Shown: piece after piece, positions 28,877 through 37,289 of the stretch
How the letters are laid out: the number at the start of each line of letters is the position of its first letter
Position numbering within the stretch: position 1 is the first letter of the stretch
NCBI GenBank assembly: GCA_005880985.1
Contig: VBIQ01000004.1
Span: 1-64,000 of the forward strand
Direction: 5' to 3'
From: Chloroflexota bacterium
GTDB lineage: Bacteria > Chloroflexota > Dormibacteria > Aeolococcales > Aeolococcaceae
DNA: 64,000 bases
The notes under the pieces: generated by a model
What the model saw: only the letters and a program-made list of their open reading frames with translations
Database searches by the model: none
Told to the model about the DNA's origin: nothing
Position numbers and translations under genes: made by a program

Positions 28877-29338
28877 GTGGCCCAGGACACCTCCGACCTC
28901 GCCGCCGGCATTCGCAGCGGCATCGAGGCGATGCCCTTCAACCGCCTGCTCGGGATCCGCATCAAGAGCATGCAGGGCGGTCGCGCCCAGGGAGTGCTGG
29001 AGGAACGCGCCGACCTCGCCAACCACGTCGGCACGGTTCACGTGGGCGCCCAGTACGCGCTCATCGAGGCCGCCGGCGGAGCGGCGGTGAGCAGCGCCCT
29101 GCTCGACCTGCTGGACAGCGCGGTCCCGCTCGAGGTCGGCGCCGAGGTCGCCTACCGCCGGCCGGCTCGCGGCACGGTGGTGGCCGAGGCCGCGGTCGCC
29201 GAGGGTGACGCCGAGCGGGTCCGTCAGGAGCTCGAGGCGCAGGGCTCGAGCCGTCTCCAGGTGGCGGTCACGCTCACCGATGCGCAGGGCGCGATGGCCA
29301 TGGACGCCACCCTTCGCTGGACGGTCAAGAAGCGCTGA
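28877..29338 (+). CDS. Hotdog-fold thioesterase-like protein (DUF4442/PaaI-like)
   Basis: A 153-aa single hotdog-domain protein. The core helix segment HVGTVHVGAQYALIEAAGG corresponds to the hotdog catalytic helix, and the preceding VLEERADLANH and following VAYRRPARGTVVAEA are the flanking strands. The DUF4442/YiiD-C subgroup hydrolyses or binds acyl-CoA-type thioesters; a substrate cannot be named. GTG at 28877 is preferred because homology starts there; GACAAT, 8 nt before it, is a poor -10 candidate. It begins 16 nt after malic enzyme and may simply be co-transcribed. Confidence 0.75.
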   Translation: MAQDTSDLAAGIRSGIEAMPFNRLLGIRIKSMQGGRAQGVLEERADLANHVGTVHVGAQYALIEAAGGAAVSSALLDLLDSAVPLEVGAEVAYRRPARGTVVAEAAVAEGDAERVRQELEAQGSSRLQVAVTLTDAQGAMAMDATLRWTVKKR

Positions 29339-29341
29339 CGC

Positions 29342-30211
29342 TCAGCCCGGCGGGATGACCGCCAGGGCGGCCCGCGCCAGGCGGGCATGTCCCGCCACCG
29401 TCGGGTGGACGTCGAGGTGAGCGCAGTCGACGTAGAGGCAGAGGTCGGGGTCGGGTGCGCTCGGGGTGTTGATGGCGGCGAAGAAGTCGGCCAGCGCGGC
29501 GTGGGCGCCGGCCGCGATGCTGGCCACCAGGCGGTTGACCAGCTGCAGCTGAGGCACCGTCTTCGGCGCGGCGTTCTCGAGCGGGTCATAGTAATTGGCA
29601 ACAACGACTGGAACTCCGGGAGCCGCGGCCTCCAGATCGCCCACGATGGTGGTCAGGTTGACGCGCAAAGTGTTCGCCACCTGGTCGACGGAGGAACCAG
29701 CCCGCTGGGCACGGAGCAGGTCGTTGCTGCCCAGGTCGACGAGGATGAGGCGGAGGTCGGCGCGATGGGCGCTGACCGCCGCGAGGGCCACCTGGCGCTG
29801 CGAGGCGTCGGCCAGGAAGGGCACCTGGTCGCGTCGCGGACAGCGGGAGCTGTAGGTGACGGTGGTCTCCCCGGGGCAGGCGGTGTCGACGAGCTGCCAG
29901 CGCTGACCGCGCGCCGCCAGCAGCGCCTGCAACTGCACCGGCCAGGAGTCGTTGTGTCCGGCGCGGGCGGGATCGGCGCTGGTGCCGAAGGTGACGGAGT
30001 CGCCGACGGCGAGGAACCACGGCTTCCCGTTGACCGGCGGCCCGCCGGCGACCGGGATCCCGGTCGGCAACGCCGCCTCGGAGGGGGCGGTGCTCGACGG
30101 CGTCGCTGACGGATGGGGCGGCGCCATGGGGTTGGCGCTGCCGGGGGCGCCCGAGCCGCAGCCGGCGAGGAGCGCGGCGAGCACGAGGACGAGGAGACGG
30201 GCTGCAGCCAT
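29342..30211 (-). CDS. SGNH/GDSL-family lipoprotein hydrolase
   Basis: A 289-aa exported esterase-like lipoprotein. Signal with lipobox LLAGCGSG (Cys about residue 18) and a Pro/Ser/Thr-rich spacer. The SGNH blocks are block I AVGDSVTFG (nucleophile Ser), block III LGSNDLL (Asn) and block V DVHPTVAGH (Asp/His). These act on acyl or acetyl esters of lipids, polysaccharides or peptidoglycan at the cell surface. Converges with the hotdog gene with a 3-nt gap. ATG at 30211 lies 6 nt from a TACGAT box. Confidence 0.88.
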   Translation of the reverse strand: MAAARLLVLVLAALLAGCGSGAPGSANPMAPPHPSATPSSTAPSEAALPTGIPVAGGPPVNGKPWFLAVGDSVTFGTSADPARAGHNDSWPVQLQALLAARGQRWQLVDTACPGETTVTYSSRCPRRDQVPFLADASQRQVALAAVSAHRADLRLILVDLGSNDLLRAQRAGSSVDQVANTLRVNLTTIVGDLEAAAPGVPVVVANYYDPLENAAPKTVPQLQLVNRLVASIAAGAHAALADFFAAINTPSAPDPDLCLYVDCAHLDVHPTVAGHARLARAALAVIPPG

Positions 30212-30217
30212 CTCCCG

Positions 30218-30223
30218 ATCGTA
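30218..30223 (-). promoter_or_regulatory. TACGAT -10 box for the SGNH lipoprotein gene
   Basis: TACGAT on the minus strand, 6 nt, then the ATG at 30211. The divergent glycerophosphodiesterase gene starts 40 bp away. Confidence 0.5.
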
Positions 30224-30263
30224 GGCGTGGCCCGACGAGCAGCGCGGCTGCGATCATGGCGTC

Positions 30264-30995
30264 GTGCGCTGGATCGGCCACGCCGGGCTGGCCGGGACCC
30301 GCCCCGGCGGCGCGCCAAGCCGGACCACCCTGGACGGGGCGGTCGGCCTCGGTCTCGATCTTCTCGAGATCGATGTCTGCGTCACCGCCGATGGCGCCCT
30401 GGCGCTGCGCCACGACGACGCGCTGCCCTCGGGACGGCCGGTCTCGACCGTGACGCTGGCGGAGCTTCGCGCCGTCGACGCCGATCTGCTGACCATCGAC
30501 GACGCGGTCGAACACCTGGCGGGCAGGCTGCCGCTGCTGCTGGACCTCAAGGGCAGCGCGGCGGTCACGGTCCTGGCCGGCTGGCTGGCCGAGCGCTCGC
30601 CAGGCCCCGGATTTGCCGTCTGCACCGACGAGCGGGCGGCGCTGCAGCACTTTCGCGAACGGGTCCCCGGGGTGGCCCGCTGGCGCACCCTGCCCGAGGT
30701 GGGCGAGGGCCGAGGCTCCCGCCGCCGCCGGGTCGTCGCCGGCCTGCTGCGCCGGTGGCTCCCCGCGCGGGTGCGGGCGCTGGCGGCAGAGGTTGGTGCG
30801 GTCGCGCTCTCGGTCGACCACTGGGCGCTGAGCGCACAACTGTGTCGGGCCGCCCATGACGCCGACCTGTCGGTGGCGGCCTGGACCGTGAACCGGACCG
30901 AACATGCGCGCCGCGCGCAACGCTGCGGCGCCGACCTGATCACCAGCGATCGTGTCGCCGAGATGCGCGCTGCCCTCGCCCACCTGAGCGGCTGA
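30264..30995 (+). CDS. Glycerophosphodiester phosphodiesterase
   Basis: A 243-aa GDPD-family TIM barrel, releasing glycerol-3-phosphate from deacylated phospholipids. Catalytic features are IGHAGLAG at the start (first His), LEIDVCVTADG (metal-binding Glu/Asp), LRHDD (second His region), LLLDLKG in the middle, and the C-terminal VAAWTVNRTE and GADLITSD. No signal peptide, so it is likely cytosolic. GTG start, with only a loose GATCAT upstream. The gene faces away from the SGNH lipoprotein and is followed by a flippase-like membrane protein. Confidence 0.88.
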   Translation: MRWIGHAGLAGTRPGGAPSRTTLDGAVGLGLDLLEIDVCVTADGALALRHDDALPSGRPVSTVTLAELRAVDADLLTIDDAVEHLAGRLPLLLDLKGSAAVTVLAGWLAERSPGPGFAVCTDERAALQHFRERVPGVARWRTLPEVGEGRGSRRRRVVAGLLRRWLPARVRALAAEVGAVALSVDHWALSAQLCRAAHDADLSVAAWTVNRTEHARRAQRCGADLITSDRVAEMRAALAHLSG

Positions 30996-31098
30996 CAGCG
31001 CCCGCCTCAGGCGTCCACGAGGGCAAAGGCGGCATCGCGGCCGGTGACGGCCCCGGTACGGAACCACCACCCCGCACGATCCGGCGGCGATCCGTCGT

Positions 31099-31104
31099 TA
31101 AGGT
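31099..31104 (+). promoter_or_regulatory. TAAGGT -10 box for the flippase-like gene
   Basis: TAAGGT, 7 nt, then the GTG at 31112. The 116-bp gap from 30996 holds no other signal that I can see. Confidence 0.45.
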
Positions 31105-31111
31105 CAGTGCC

Positions 31112-32125
31112 GTGAACCACGCCGTGCGACGGTCGTTCGCCATCGCGATGCGCAGCCCCCTGCTCCGCATCGTCGGCACCGTCCTCGGGGTGGTCATCCT
31201 CCTGCACAGCGTCAACATGGGGCGCGTCGCCCACGGTCTGCGGGACGCCAACGCGGGCTGGGCGGTCGCCGGGTTGATCCTCACCGGCCTGTCGCTGCTC
31301 GCCAGCATCCTCGAGTGGGGTGTGCTGCTGCGTGGCACCGGCCACGCGCTGTCCTGGCGAGCCCTCGCCTCCTGGTACTTCCAGGGCCTGTTCGTCGGGC
31401 AGGTGCTCCCGGCCGGAGTCGGCGGTGACGCCCTGCGCGCGGTCGAGGTCGGGCGGGTCACCGGAGCGGGAAGCGCTCTCGCCTCGCTGGCCGGCAGCCG
31501 GATGGCCGGCACCCTGGGGATGGCCCTCTGGGGAGTGGCCGGCGCGGTGCTGCTACGCGCCTCACTGGGGCCCGCCGGTGTGGCCGGGGCCTGCATCTTC
31601 GTGGTGGTGATGGGGGTGGCGTGGTTCCTGGCACTGGCCGCCGACCAGGTCGTCCGCCGCATGCGCGGTCACCGCTGCCCGGTGCGCCGGCGCATCTTCG
31701 CCGTCCTCAACCCGTTCACCGGCGCCTTCCGCGCCTACCGCCGCCGCCCCCACGTCCTGGTCCAGTCGATCCTCGTCGGCGCCGCCGGCTGGGGGGTCAA
31801 CCTCTGCGCCCTCGGCTTCTTCGCCCGGGCGCTCGGGATCGAGGCCAACTGGAGCCTCTTCGCGGTGGCCATCCCGGTGACCCTGCTGGCGACCCTGGCG
31901 CCCTTCTCGCTCAACGGTCTCGGTCTGCGCGAGGGGGTGCTGGTCGGGCTGCTGGCCCACGCCGGTGTCAGCAGCAGTCACGCCGGGGCGCTGGCGATCT
32001 TCGTCGACCTGCAGATGGTGCCCTTCGCCCTCTTCGGGGCCGTGCTCTGGATGCGCCGGCGTCAGCGCCGCGCCCAGACCGCCGCCACCACGACGGCGCC
32101 GGGCATGGCGACCGCCGCCACCTGA
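31112..32125 (+). CDS. LPG synthetase/flippase-domain integral membrane protein (UPF0104)
   Basis: A 337-aa protein with about eight transmembrane helices. Family marks of the lysylphosphatidylglycerol synthetase TM domain are the segment FVGQVLPAGVGGDALRAVEVGR (conserved Gly-Gly-Asp, about residues 97-118) and, near the end, LAPFSLNGLGLREG. Members lacking the C-terminal transferase act as putative lipid or glycolipid flippases. The product could move a polyprenyl- or phospholipid-linked substrate. It follows a glycerophosphodiesterase gene in the same orientation, consistent with a lipid role. Confidence 0.85.
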   Translation: MNHAVRRSFAIAMRSPLLRIVGTVLGVVILLHSVNMGRVAHGLRDANAGWAVAGLILTGLSLLASILEWGVLLRGTGHALSWRALASWYFQGLFVGQVLPAGVGGDALRAVEVGRVTGAGSALASLAGSRMAGTLGMALWGVAGAVLLRASLGPAGVAGACIFVVVMGVAWFLALAADQVVRRMRGHRCPVRRRIFAVLNPFTGAFRAYRRRPHVLVQSILVGAAGWGVNLCALGFFARALGIEANWSLFAVAIPVTLLATLAPFSLNGLGLREGVLVGLLAHAGVSSSHAGALAIFVDLQMVPFALFGAVLWMRRRQRRAQTAATTTAPGMATAAT

Positions 32126-32134
32126 CTCCCGAGC

Positions 32135-32152
32135 CCCGCCCTTCGGGGTGGG
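32135..32152 (+). terminator. UUCG hairpin after the flippase-like gene
   Basis: CCCGCCC/GGGTGGG (one G-U pair) closes a TTCG tetraloop 9 nt past the stop codon. There is no T-run. The rest of the 134-bp gap to 32260 has no other signal. Confidence 0.45.
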
Positions 32153-32259
32153 TGGTCTCCCGACGGCCTCTATCGAGCCGCCGGTGGCATCTCGTCCGAT
32201 GGCTTCGTCCGCCCGTGCGGCGCATCATGAGCCCGTCCGACAGCACCGGGGGTCCTTCC

Positions 32260-32856
32260 ATGTCCGATTCGCCCATCCGTGGCGTGCATCACCTCGCCAT
32301 GGTCACCAACGACCTCGACCGCACCACCCGCTTCTACTGCGACGCGCTCGGGCTCGAGCTGGTGGCCACCACGGGTAACCGCTCCGACCTCTACCCCTTC
32401 CGCCACTACTTCTTCCGGCTCGGCCCGCAGACCACCATCGCCTTCTTCGAGTGGCCCGGGATGGTGGAGGAGTTCGCCAAGCCCGCCGGTCAGCCGGTGC
32501 GCGGTCGCATCCAGTTCGACCACCTGTCGCTTCAGGTCGAGGACGAGAGCCAGCTGCTCGCCCTGCGCGAGCGACTGATCGCCCACGGCGTCGACACCAC
32601 CGAGGTGGTCGATCACCAGTTCCTGCGAAGCGTCTACTTCACAGATCCGAACGGCATCGCGCTGGAGGCGTCCTACTGGGTGCGCGACCCCACCACCGGC
32701 GAGGTCGACTATCGGGATCCGGGCCTCTTCTACGACCCCAAGCCGGTGCCCGCGCTGGCGGAGCTGGCCAGCACCGGCCACGTGACCCCCGGCACGCCGA
32801 CGCACCTGGTCGCGGTCCCGTCGGAGGCCGACCCGGCCCCGCTGGCCAGGCGATAA
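32260..32856 (+). CDS. VOC-family (glyoxalase/dioxygenase fold) protein
   Basis: A 198-aa vicinal-oxygen-chelate protein with two beta-alpha-beta-beta-beta halves. Family positions are GVHHLAMVTNDLD (first metal His), FFRLGPQTTIAFFEW, IQFDHLSLQV (second half His) and VYFTDPNGIALEASYW (metal Glu). It is probably a metal-dependent lyase, isomerase or ring-cleavage enzyme. The ATG at 32260 is favoured because VOC homology starts within a few residues; an in-frame ATG at 32227 would add 11 residues. The C-terminal 25 residues are Pro/Thr-rich. Confidence 0.8.
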   Translation: MSDSPIRGVHHLAMVTNDLDRTTRFYCDALGLELVATTGNRSDLYPFRHYFFRLGPQTTIAFFEWPGMVEEFAKPAGQPVRGRIQFDHLSLQVEDESQLLALRERLIAHGVDTTEVVDHQFLRSVYFTDPNGIALEASYWVRDPTTGEVDYRDPGLFYDPKPVPALAELASTGHVTPGTPTHLVAVPSEADPAPLARR

Positions 32857-32863
32857 CGGGGGC

Positions 32864-33145
32864 TCAGCTTGTAGTCATCTCCGTCCAGAACTCGGGGAAG
32901 TAGCGGGCGATATCCTCGAGGGCGAAGCTGCGCAGGATCGATCCCGGTGGCTCGCGTTCGAGGAGGAACACGAAGGCGCGCTCGACGGTGCCTGCGGGAA
33001 GCTCGCCCGGGCGCGCCACCCGGGACAGAACCACAGGCGACGCGCGCACCGTGTGCTCGCCGCCGGTGGCGATGCGGACGCGAAACAGACCGCCACCCTG
33101 ATCCTGCACCTCGATGCGTGCGTGGCGGCCGCCGGCGCCGCTCAT
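32864..33145 (-). CDS. Small protein of unknown function coupled to an acyl-CoA synthetase
   Basis: A 93-aa protein. Sequence is strand-rich in the first half (HARIEVQDQGGGLFRVRIATGG) and ends with a helix-like FALEDIARYFPEFWTEM. No recognised domain, signal peptide or membrane segment. The ATG overlaps the stop of the upstream acyl-CoA synthetase gene by 4 nt, so its synthesis is tied to that enzyme. It could be a regulatory or assembly partner; function unknown. Confidence 0.7.
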   Translation of the reverse strand: MSGAGGRHARIEVQDQGGGLFRVRIATGGEHTVRASPVVLSRVARPGELPAGTVERAFVFLLEREPPGSILRSFALEDIARYFPEFWTEMTTS

Positions 33146-35085
33146 CCCGCCCGCACCGCTTCCACCGCGGCGATGGCGCTGCGGTTCTCGAGGGACGAGA
33201 GGTCGCCGGGATCGTTGCCGAGATAGACGGCGCGAACCACCCGCCGCAGCACCTTGGCGTTGCGCGTCTTGGGCAGCTCGGCGACCACCTCCACCGCCCG
33301 TGGCTGGAGGGCTCTGCCGAGCTCGTCGGTGATGCGCCGGGCCAGGGTGAGACGGAGCTCGGGGCTGTCCTCGGCCCCCGGCTTCAGCACCACGAAGGCG
33401 ACCAGTGCCTCGCCCTTGATGGGGTCGGGCACCCCCACCGCGGCCGCCTCGGCGACGGCGGGATGAGCGACCAGGGCCGACTCGACCTCCGCCGGCCCGA
33501 GGCGCTTGCCGGCCACCTTGATGGTGTCGTCGCTGCGTCCGCGGATGTACCAGAGGCCGTCACCGTCGATCTCCGCCCAGTCGCCGTGGACCCAGACGCC
33601 CGGCCAGCGCGACCAGTAGGTGGCGAGGTAGCGCTGGGGGTCACGCCAGAAGCCGCGGGTCATCCCCGGCCAGGGCCGCCGCACCACCAGCTCGCCCACC
33701 CGGCCGCGCACCGGGTTTCCGTCGTCGTCGACCACATCTGCGTCCATTCCCGGACAGGGGCCGGCGAAGGAGCATGGCTTCGATGCGGTCAGCAGGTTGC
33801 CGCCGACGATGCCGCCGCTCACCTCGGTGCCGCCGGAGTAGTTGATGATCGGGCAGCGATCCCCGCCCACCTCGGTCTGAAACCAGCGCCAGGGATCGGG
33901 GTTCCAGGGCTCACCGCTGGAGCCGAGGACCCGCAGCCGCGAGAGGTCGTGGCTGCGCACCGGCTCCACGCCGTGGCGCATCAGGGAGCGCACCACCGTC
34001 GGGGCGACGCCGAGGACGCTGACCTGATGCCGCTGCGTCACCGCCCACAGCCGGTCGGGTCCGGGATGGTCGGGGACGCCCTCGAAGATCACCAGCGTCG
34101 CGCCCAGGGTCAGCGTCCCGCAGATCGCCCAGGGACCCATCATCCAGCCGATGTCGGTCACCCAGAGCAGGCGGTCGCCGGCACCGACATCGAAGCAGTG
34201 CGCCATGTCCTGGGTGGCCTTGATGGGAAAACCACCCTGCACGTGGACGGTTCCCTTGGGCCGGCCGGTGGTGCCGCTGGTGTAGATCAGCATGAAGGGA
34301 TCGTCGGCGGCGGTGTCGTACGTCTCCGCCTGCGACGGCATCGAGGCGGCAAGCTCCTGATACCAGGCGTCGCGTCCCGGTCGCATCGACACCGCCGCCT
34401 CGCCGAGCCGCCGCACCACCAGGAGATGCCGCAACGAGGGCACGCTCGCCGCGACCTCGTCTGCCACCGGCTTGAGCGGCACCGGGGAGCCGCGCCGGAG
34501 GAACCCGTCGGTGATGCAGAGCACCCGTGCCTCGCAGTCGGCGAGCCGGGCGCTGATGGCGCCCGCCCCATAGCCGCTGAAGAGGGGGCAGACGACGGCT
34601 CCGACCTTGGCGCAGGCGAGGAAGAGCGCCACCGTCTCCGGCACCATCGGCATGCACAGGCCGACCGCATCCCCGGGTTGCACCCCCAGGGAGCGAAGCA
34701 CTCCCGCCGCCCGTGCGGTCTCCGCCGCCAGTTGCCCGAAGGTCAAGGTGCGGACGGCGCCGTCGTCACCCTCCCAGCTCAGCGCCGGGCGCTCGCGGTC
34801 GGTGCCCGCATGACGATCGACCGCGTTGGTGGCGAGGTTGAGCCGGCCCCCGACCCACCATCGCGTCCAGGGGATGCCGTCGGAGCTGTCATGAACGCGC
34901 TCGAAGCGACGTGTCCAGGCGATGCCGATGTCGTCGACGGCGGCCTCCCAGAACCAGTCGAGGCGGTCACGCGACCGGGCCTGCAACTCGTCGAGGTCGC
35001 CGCAGCCGAGGGTTGCCAGCAGGCGTCCGAGGCGGCTGCGGCTCGCCACCTCCGGCGACGGCGTCCAGGTGTAGGGCTCGGGCAC
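33142..35085 (-). CDS. AMP-forming acyl-CoA synthetase (acetyl-CoA synthetase-like)
   Basis: A 647-aa ANL-superfamily ligase that activates a carboxylate via acyl-AMP to acyl-CoA. Core motifs are the P-loop IYTSGTTGRPKG (about residues 270-281), the ACS-type WVTDIGWMMGPW, NYSGGTE (A5), HGDWAEID (A7), GRSDDTIKVAGKRLGP (A8, hinge) and the C-terminal catalytic Lys in PKTRNAKVLRR. An N-terminal helical cap as in acetyl-CoA synthetases is present. Substrate (acetate, propionate, acetoacetate or other) cannot be fixed. GTG start with GGAGAGAG upstream, so unlike most genes here it is leadered. Confidence 0.9.
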   Translation of the reverse strand: MPEPYTWTPSPEVASRSRLGRLLATLGCGDLDELQARSRDRLDWFWEAAVDDIGIAWTRRFERVHDSSDGIPWTRWWVGGRLNLATNAVDRHAGTDRERPALSWEGDDGAVRTLTFGQLAAETARAAGVLRSLGVQPGDAVGLCMPMVPETVALFLACAKVGAVVCPLFSGYGAGAISARLADCEARVLCITDGFLRRGSPVPLKPVADEVAASVPSLRHLLVVRRLGEAAVSMRPGRDAWYQELAASMPSQAETYDTAADDPFMLIYTSGTTGRPKGTVHVQGGFPIKATQDMAHCFDVGAGDRLLWVTDIGWMMGPWAICGTLTLGATLVIFEGVPDHPGPDRLWAVTQRHQVSVLGVAPTVVRSLMRHGVEPVRSHDLSRLRVLGSSGEPWNPDPWRWFQTEVGGDRCPIINYSGGTEVSGGIVGGNLLTASKPCSFAGPCPGMDADVVDDDGNPVRGRVGELVVRRPWPGMTRGFWRDPQRYLATYWSRWPGVWVHGDWAEIDGDGLWYIRGRSDDTIKVAGKRLGPAEVESALVAHPAVAEAAAVGVPDPIKGEALVAFVVLKPGAEDSPELRLTLARRITDELGRALQPRAVEVVAELPKTRNAKVLRRVVRAVYLGNDPGDLSSLENRSAIAAVEAVRAG

Positions 35086-35116
35086 GGTCTCTCTCTCCGG
35101 TGGCGGCGCCGCGCAG

Positions 35117-35122
35117 ATCCTA
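35117..35122 (-). promoter_or_regulatory. TAGGAT -10 box for the acyl-CoA synthetase operon
   Basis: TAGGAT on the minus strand would give a leader of about 25 nt that contains the GGAG ribosome-binding site at 35095-35098. Confidence 0.4.
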
Positions 35123-35228
35123 GTGCAGCGGGGGTCGGGGCCCCTGACCGTCGTACAGCGCGTCGCGCCCGCGGCGAGGCGCGATGACGAGGCCGTGGCG
35201 GCGGCAGGAATCGCATCCAGGCCATTCC

Positions 35229-35234
35229 TATACT
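35229..35234 (+). promoter_or_regulatory. TATACT -10 box for the small membrane protein
   Basis: TATACT, 6 nt, then the GTG at 35241: the same hexamer and spacing as the response regulator at 4668. It rules out starts farther upstream. Confidence 0.6.
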
Positions 35235-35240
35235 CGCCGC

Positions 35241-35543
35241 GTGAACACCGCCGTGAGCCTGCCGCTGGTGCTGGTGGGTCTGGTGGTGCTGTGCTTCTCG
35301 ATCGCGGCCATCGTCGATCTGGTCGGCGCCGACGACCTCAGCCACGCCCGGCGCCTGGGACTCGGCGCCCTGCTGGTGGTGCTGCTGCCGGTCGGATTGG
35401 TGGTCTGGGCCGTCGTCCGGGGCCCGCGCGTGAGCCGGCTGCTCACCGCCGCGGTCGCCGTCGCCGTGCTGGCGCTGCTCACCCTGATCGTCGTCGCCGG
35501 CGCCACCGCACACGACCCGTCGACGGTGGTCAGCGGCGGGTAG
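35241..35543 (+). CDS. Small three-helix membrane protein
   Basis: A 100-aa protein with three hydrophobic helices: PLVLVGLVVLCFSIAAIV (about 7-24), LGALLVVLLPVGLVVWAVV (about 41-59) and LTAAVAVAVLALLTLIVVAG (about 67-87). The middle helix with PVGLVVWAVVRGP resembles phospholipase-D-type N-terminal membrane segments (PLDc_N), but the match is loose. A hairpin follows directly after the stop, so it appears to be its own transcription unit before the S53 peptidase gene. Function unknown. Confidence 0.65.
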   Translation: MNTAVSLPLVLVGLVVLCFSIAAIVDLVGADDLSHARRLGLGALLVVLLPVGLVVWAVVRGPRVSRLLTAAVAVAVLALLTLIVVAGATAHDPSTVVSGG

Positions 35544-35549
35544 CCGTCG

Positions 35550-35568
35550 GCCCGCCGGGCCGGCGGGC
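35550..35568 (+). terminator. Hairpin after the small membrane protein gene
   Basis: A perfect 7-bp stem GCCCGCC/GGCGGGC with a 5-nt loop lies 6 nt past the stop and 10 nt before the next -10 box. No T-run follows. Confidence 0.4.
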
Positions 35569-35577
35569 GCACCCTGC

Positions 35578-35583
35578 TAGCCT
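35578..35583 (+). promoter_or_regulatory. TAGCCT -10 box for the S53 peptidase
   Basis: TAGCCT, 6 nt, then the GTG at 35590, packed directly behind the preceding hairpin. Confidence 0.5.
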
Positions 35584-35589
35584 CCCGCC

Positions 35590-37158
35590 GTGAGCCCCGA
35601 GCCGTCCGAGACGCCCCTGCCCGGGAGCGAGCGGCGTCCGCTGGCGGGTGCGCGCGTGGTCGGCGCTCCCAACGCCGGCGAGCGACTGGAGGTGACCGTC
35701 GTCCTCCGCCCCGCCGCCGCCACGACCGCCCCGGCACAGCCGCTGTCGCGGCAGCAGCTGGGGGCTGCGCGCGGCGCCGACCCGGCGGTGGTGGAGCGGC
35801 TGCGCGCCTTCGCCATCCGGAACGGGCTCGAGGTGGTCGACGCGAGTCCCGATCGGCGCACCGTCGTGCTGGCGGGGACGGTCGCAACTCTCAGCGACGC
35901 CTTCGCGGTGGAGCTGGCCACCTACGAGCGGGAGGGGGTGCGCTATCGCGGTCGCACCGGCCCGGTGCATGTGCCCGCCGACCTCGCCGGCGAGATCGAG
36001 GGGGTCTTCGGCTTCGACGACCGGCCGCAGGCGCAGCCGCACTTCCGCCGGGCCGCCGCCGGACCGCGCGCCGGCGTGACCGGCTTCAGCCCGCTGCAGG
36101 TCGCTGCCCTCTACGACTTTCCCCAGGGACTCGACGGCACCGGAGAGGTGGTGGCGCTGATCGAGCTCGGCGGCGGCTATCGCCAGGCGGATCTCGACGC
36201 CTACTTCCGCGGCCTGGGCCTACCGGTTCCGGCGGTGAGCGCGGTGGCCGTGCGGGGCGTTGGCAACGCGCCCACCGGCAGCCCCAACGGACCCGATGCC
36301 GAGGTGCTGCTGGATATCGAGGTCGCCGGCGCCATGGCCCCGGGAGCGCGCCTGGTCGCCTACTTCGCTCCCAACACCGAGCAGGGATTCCTGGAGGCGG
36401 TGACCGCCGCCGTGCACGACCGCGCCAACGCGCCGTCGGTGATCTCGATCAGCTGGGGTGGGGCCGAGGGGAGCTGGACGGTGCAGGCGCTGCGCGCCTT
36501 CGATGCCGTCTTCGCCGACGCCGGCGCGGTCGGGGTGACCGTCTGCTGCGCCTCCGGCGACGCCGGGTCCGGGGACGGCGTCGGTGACGGCCGCGCCCAT
36601 GTGGACTTCCCCGCCTCGTCGCCCCACGTGCTCGCCTGTGGCGGCACGCGGCTGTCGGTCGCCGCCGCCGGCCGCCCGGAGGAGACCGTGTGGAATGACG
36701 GTCCGGGGGGCGGCGCCACCGGTGGGGGCATCAGCGCGGTGTTCGCGCCGCCCGGCTGGCAGGCGGGGGCCGGGCTGCCGCCATCCGCCAATCCCGGCGG
36801 CGGACCGGGCCGTGGCGTCCCCGACGTCTGCGGCGACGCCGACCCCGCCACCGGGTACCAGGTGCTCGTCGACGGTGTGGCCACGGTGATCGGCGGCACC
36901 AGTGCGGTTGCGCCGCTGTGGGCGGCGCTGGTCGCCCGCCTCAACCAGCGTCGCGGCGCGCCGCTGGGCTTCGTCAATCCCGAGCTGTATCGGCGGGCCG
37001 CCTCTGCCGGCGCCGTGCGTGACATCGTGGCCGGCAGCAACGGCGCCTACTCGGCGCGGCCGGGTTGGGACGCCTGCACCGGGCTGGGGAGCCCGATCGG
37101 GTCGCGGCTGCTCGACCTGCTGGCCGCATCCCCGGCGGGCGGGCCGGCGGCTCCCTAG
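35590..37158 (+). CDS. S53 sedolisin/kumamolisin-family serine-carboxyl peptidase
   Basis: A 522-aa protease precursor. An N-terminal activation propeptide (about residues 15-155) is followed by the subtilisin-like catalytic domain. The Ser-Glu-Asp triad is readable: Glu238 and Asp242 in DAEVLLDIE, Ser438 in GGTSAVAPLW, and the oxyanion-hole Asp324 in SGDAGSGDG. The C-terminal calcium site is present (RDIVAGSNGAY, then GWDACTGLGSP). Such enzymes work at acid pH and are usually secreted, yet no signal peptide precedes the propeptide, as in kumamolisin itself. Complete gene. Confidence 0.93.
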   Translation: MSPEPSETPLPGSERRPLAGARVVGAPNAGERLEVTVVLRPAAATTAPAQPLSRQQLGAARGADPAVVERLRAFAIRNGLEVVDASPDRRTVVLAGTVATLSDAFAVELATYEREGVRYRGRTGPVHVPADLAGEIEGVFGFDDRPQAQPHFRRAAAGPRAGVTGFSPLQVAALYDFPQGLDGTGEVVALIELGGGYRQADLDAYFRGLGLPVPAVSAVAVRGVGNAPTGSPNGPDAEVLLDIEVAGAMAPGARLVAYFAPNTEQGFLEAVTAAVHDRANAPSVISISWGGAEGSWTVQALRAFDAVFADAGAVGVTVCCASGDAGSGDGVGDGRAHVDFPASSPHVLACGGTRLSVAAAGRPEETVWNDGPGGGATGGGISAVFAPPGWQAGAGLPPSANPGGGPGRGVPDVCGDADPATGYQVLVDGVATVIGGTSAVAPLWAALVARLNQRRGAPLGFVNPELYRRAASAGAVRDIVAGSNGAYSARPGWDACTGLGSPIGSRLLDLLAASPAGGPAAP

Positions 37159-37236
37159 ACGTAGTTCCCACCACCGCCGGGCGGTCCGTGGGTCGCGGGC
37201 GGCGCGGGAGGCCCTCGCCCGGGCCGGCGCCGGAAT

Positions 37237-37266
37237 GGGCCCGGCGGCAATCACGCCGCCGGGCCC
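37237..37266. terminator. Strong 12-bp hairpin between convergent S53 and osmoprotectant genes
   Basis: GGGCCCGGCGGC (37237-37248) pairs perfectly with GCCGCCGGGCCC (37255-37266) around AATCAC. It sits 78 nt past the S53 stop and 23 nt past the importer-operon stop, so it could serve both strands. The remaining 131-bp gap is GC-rich without a gene. Confidence 0.6.
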
Positions 37267-37289
37267 GTCGAGTCAGCCGGTCGATCGCT

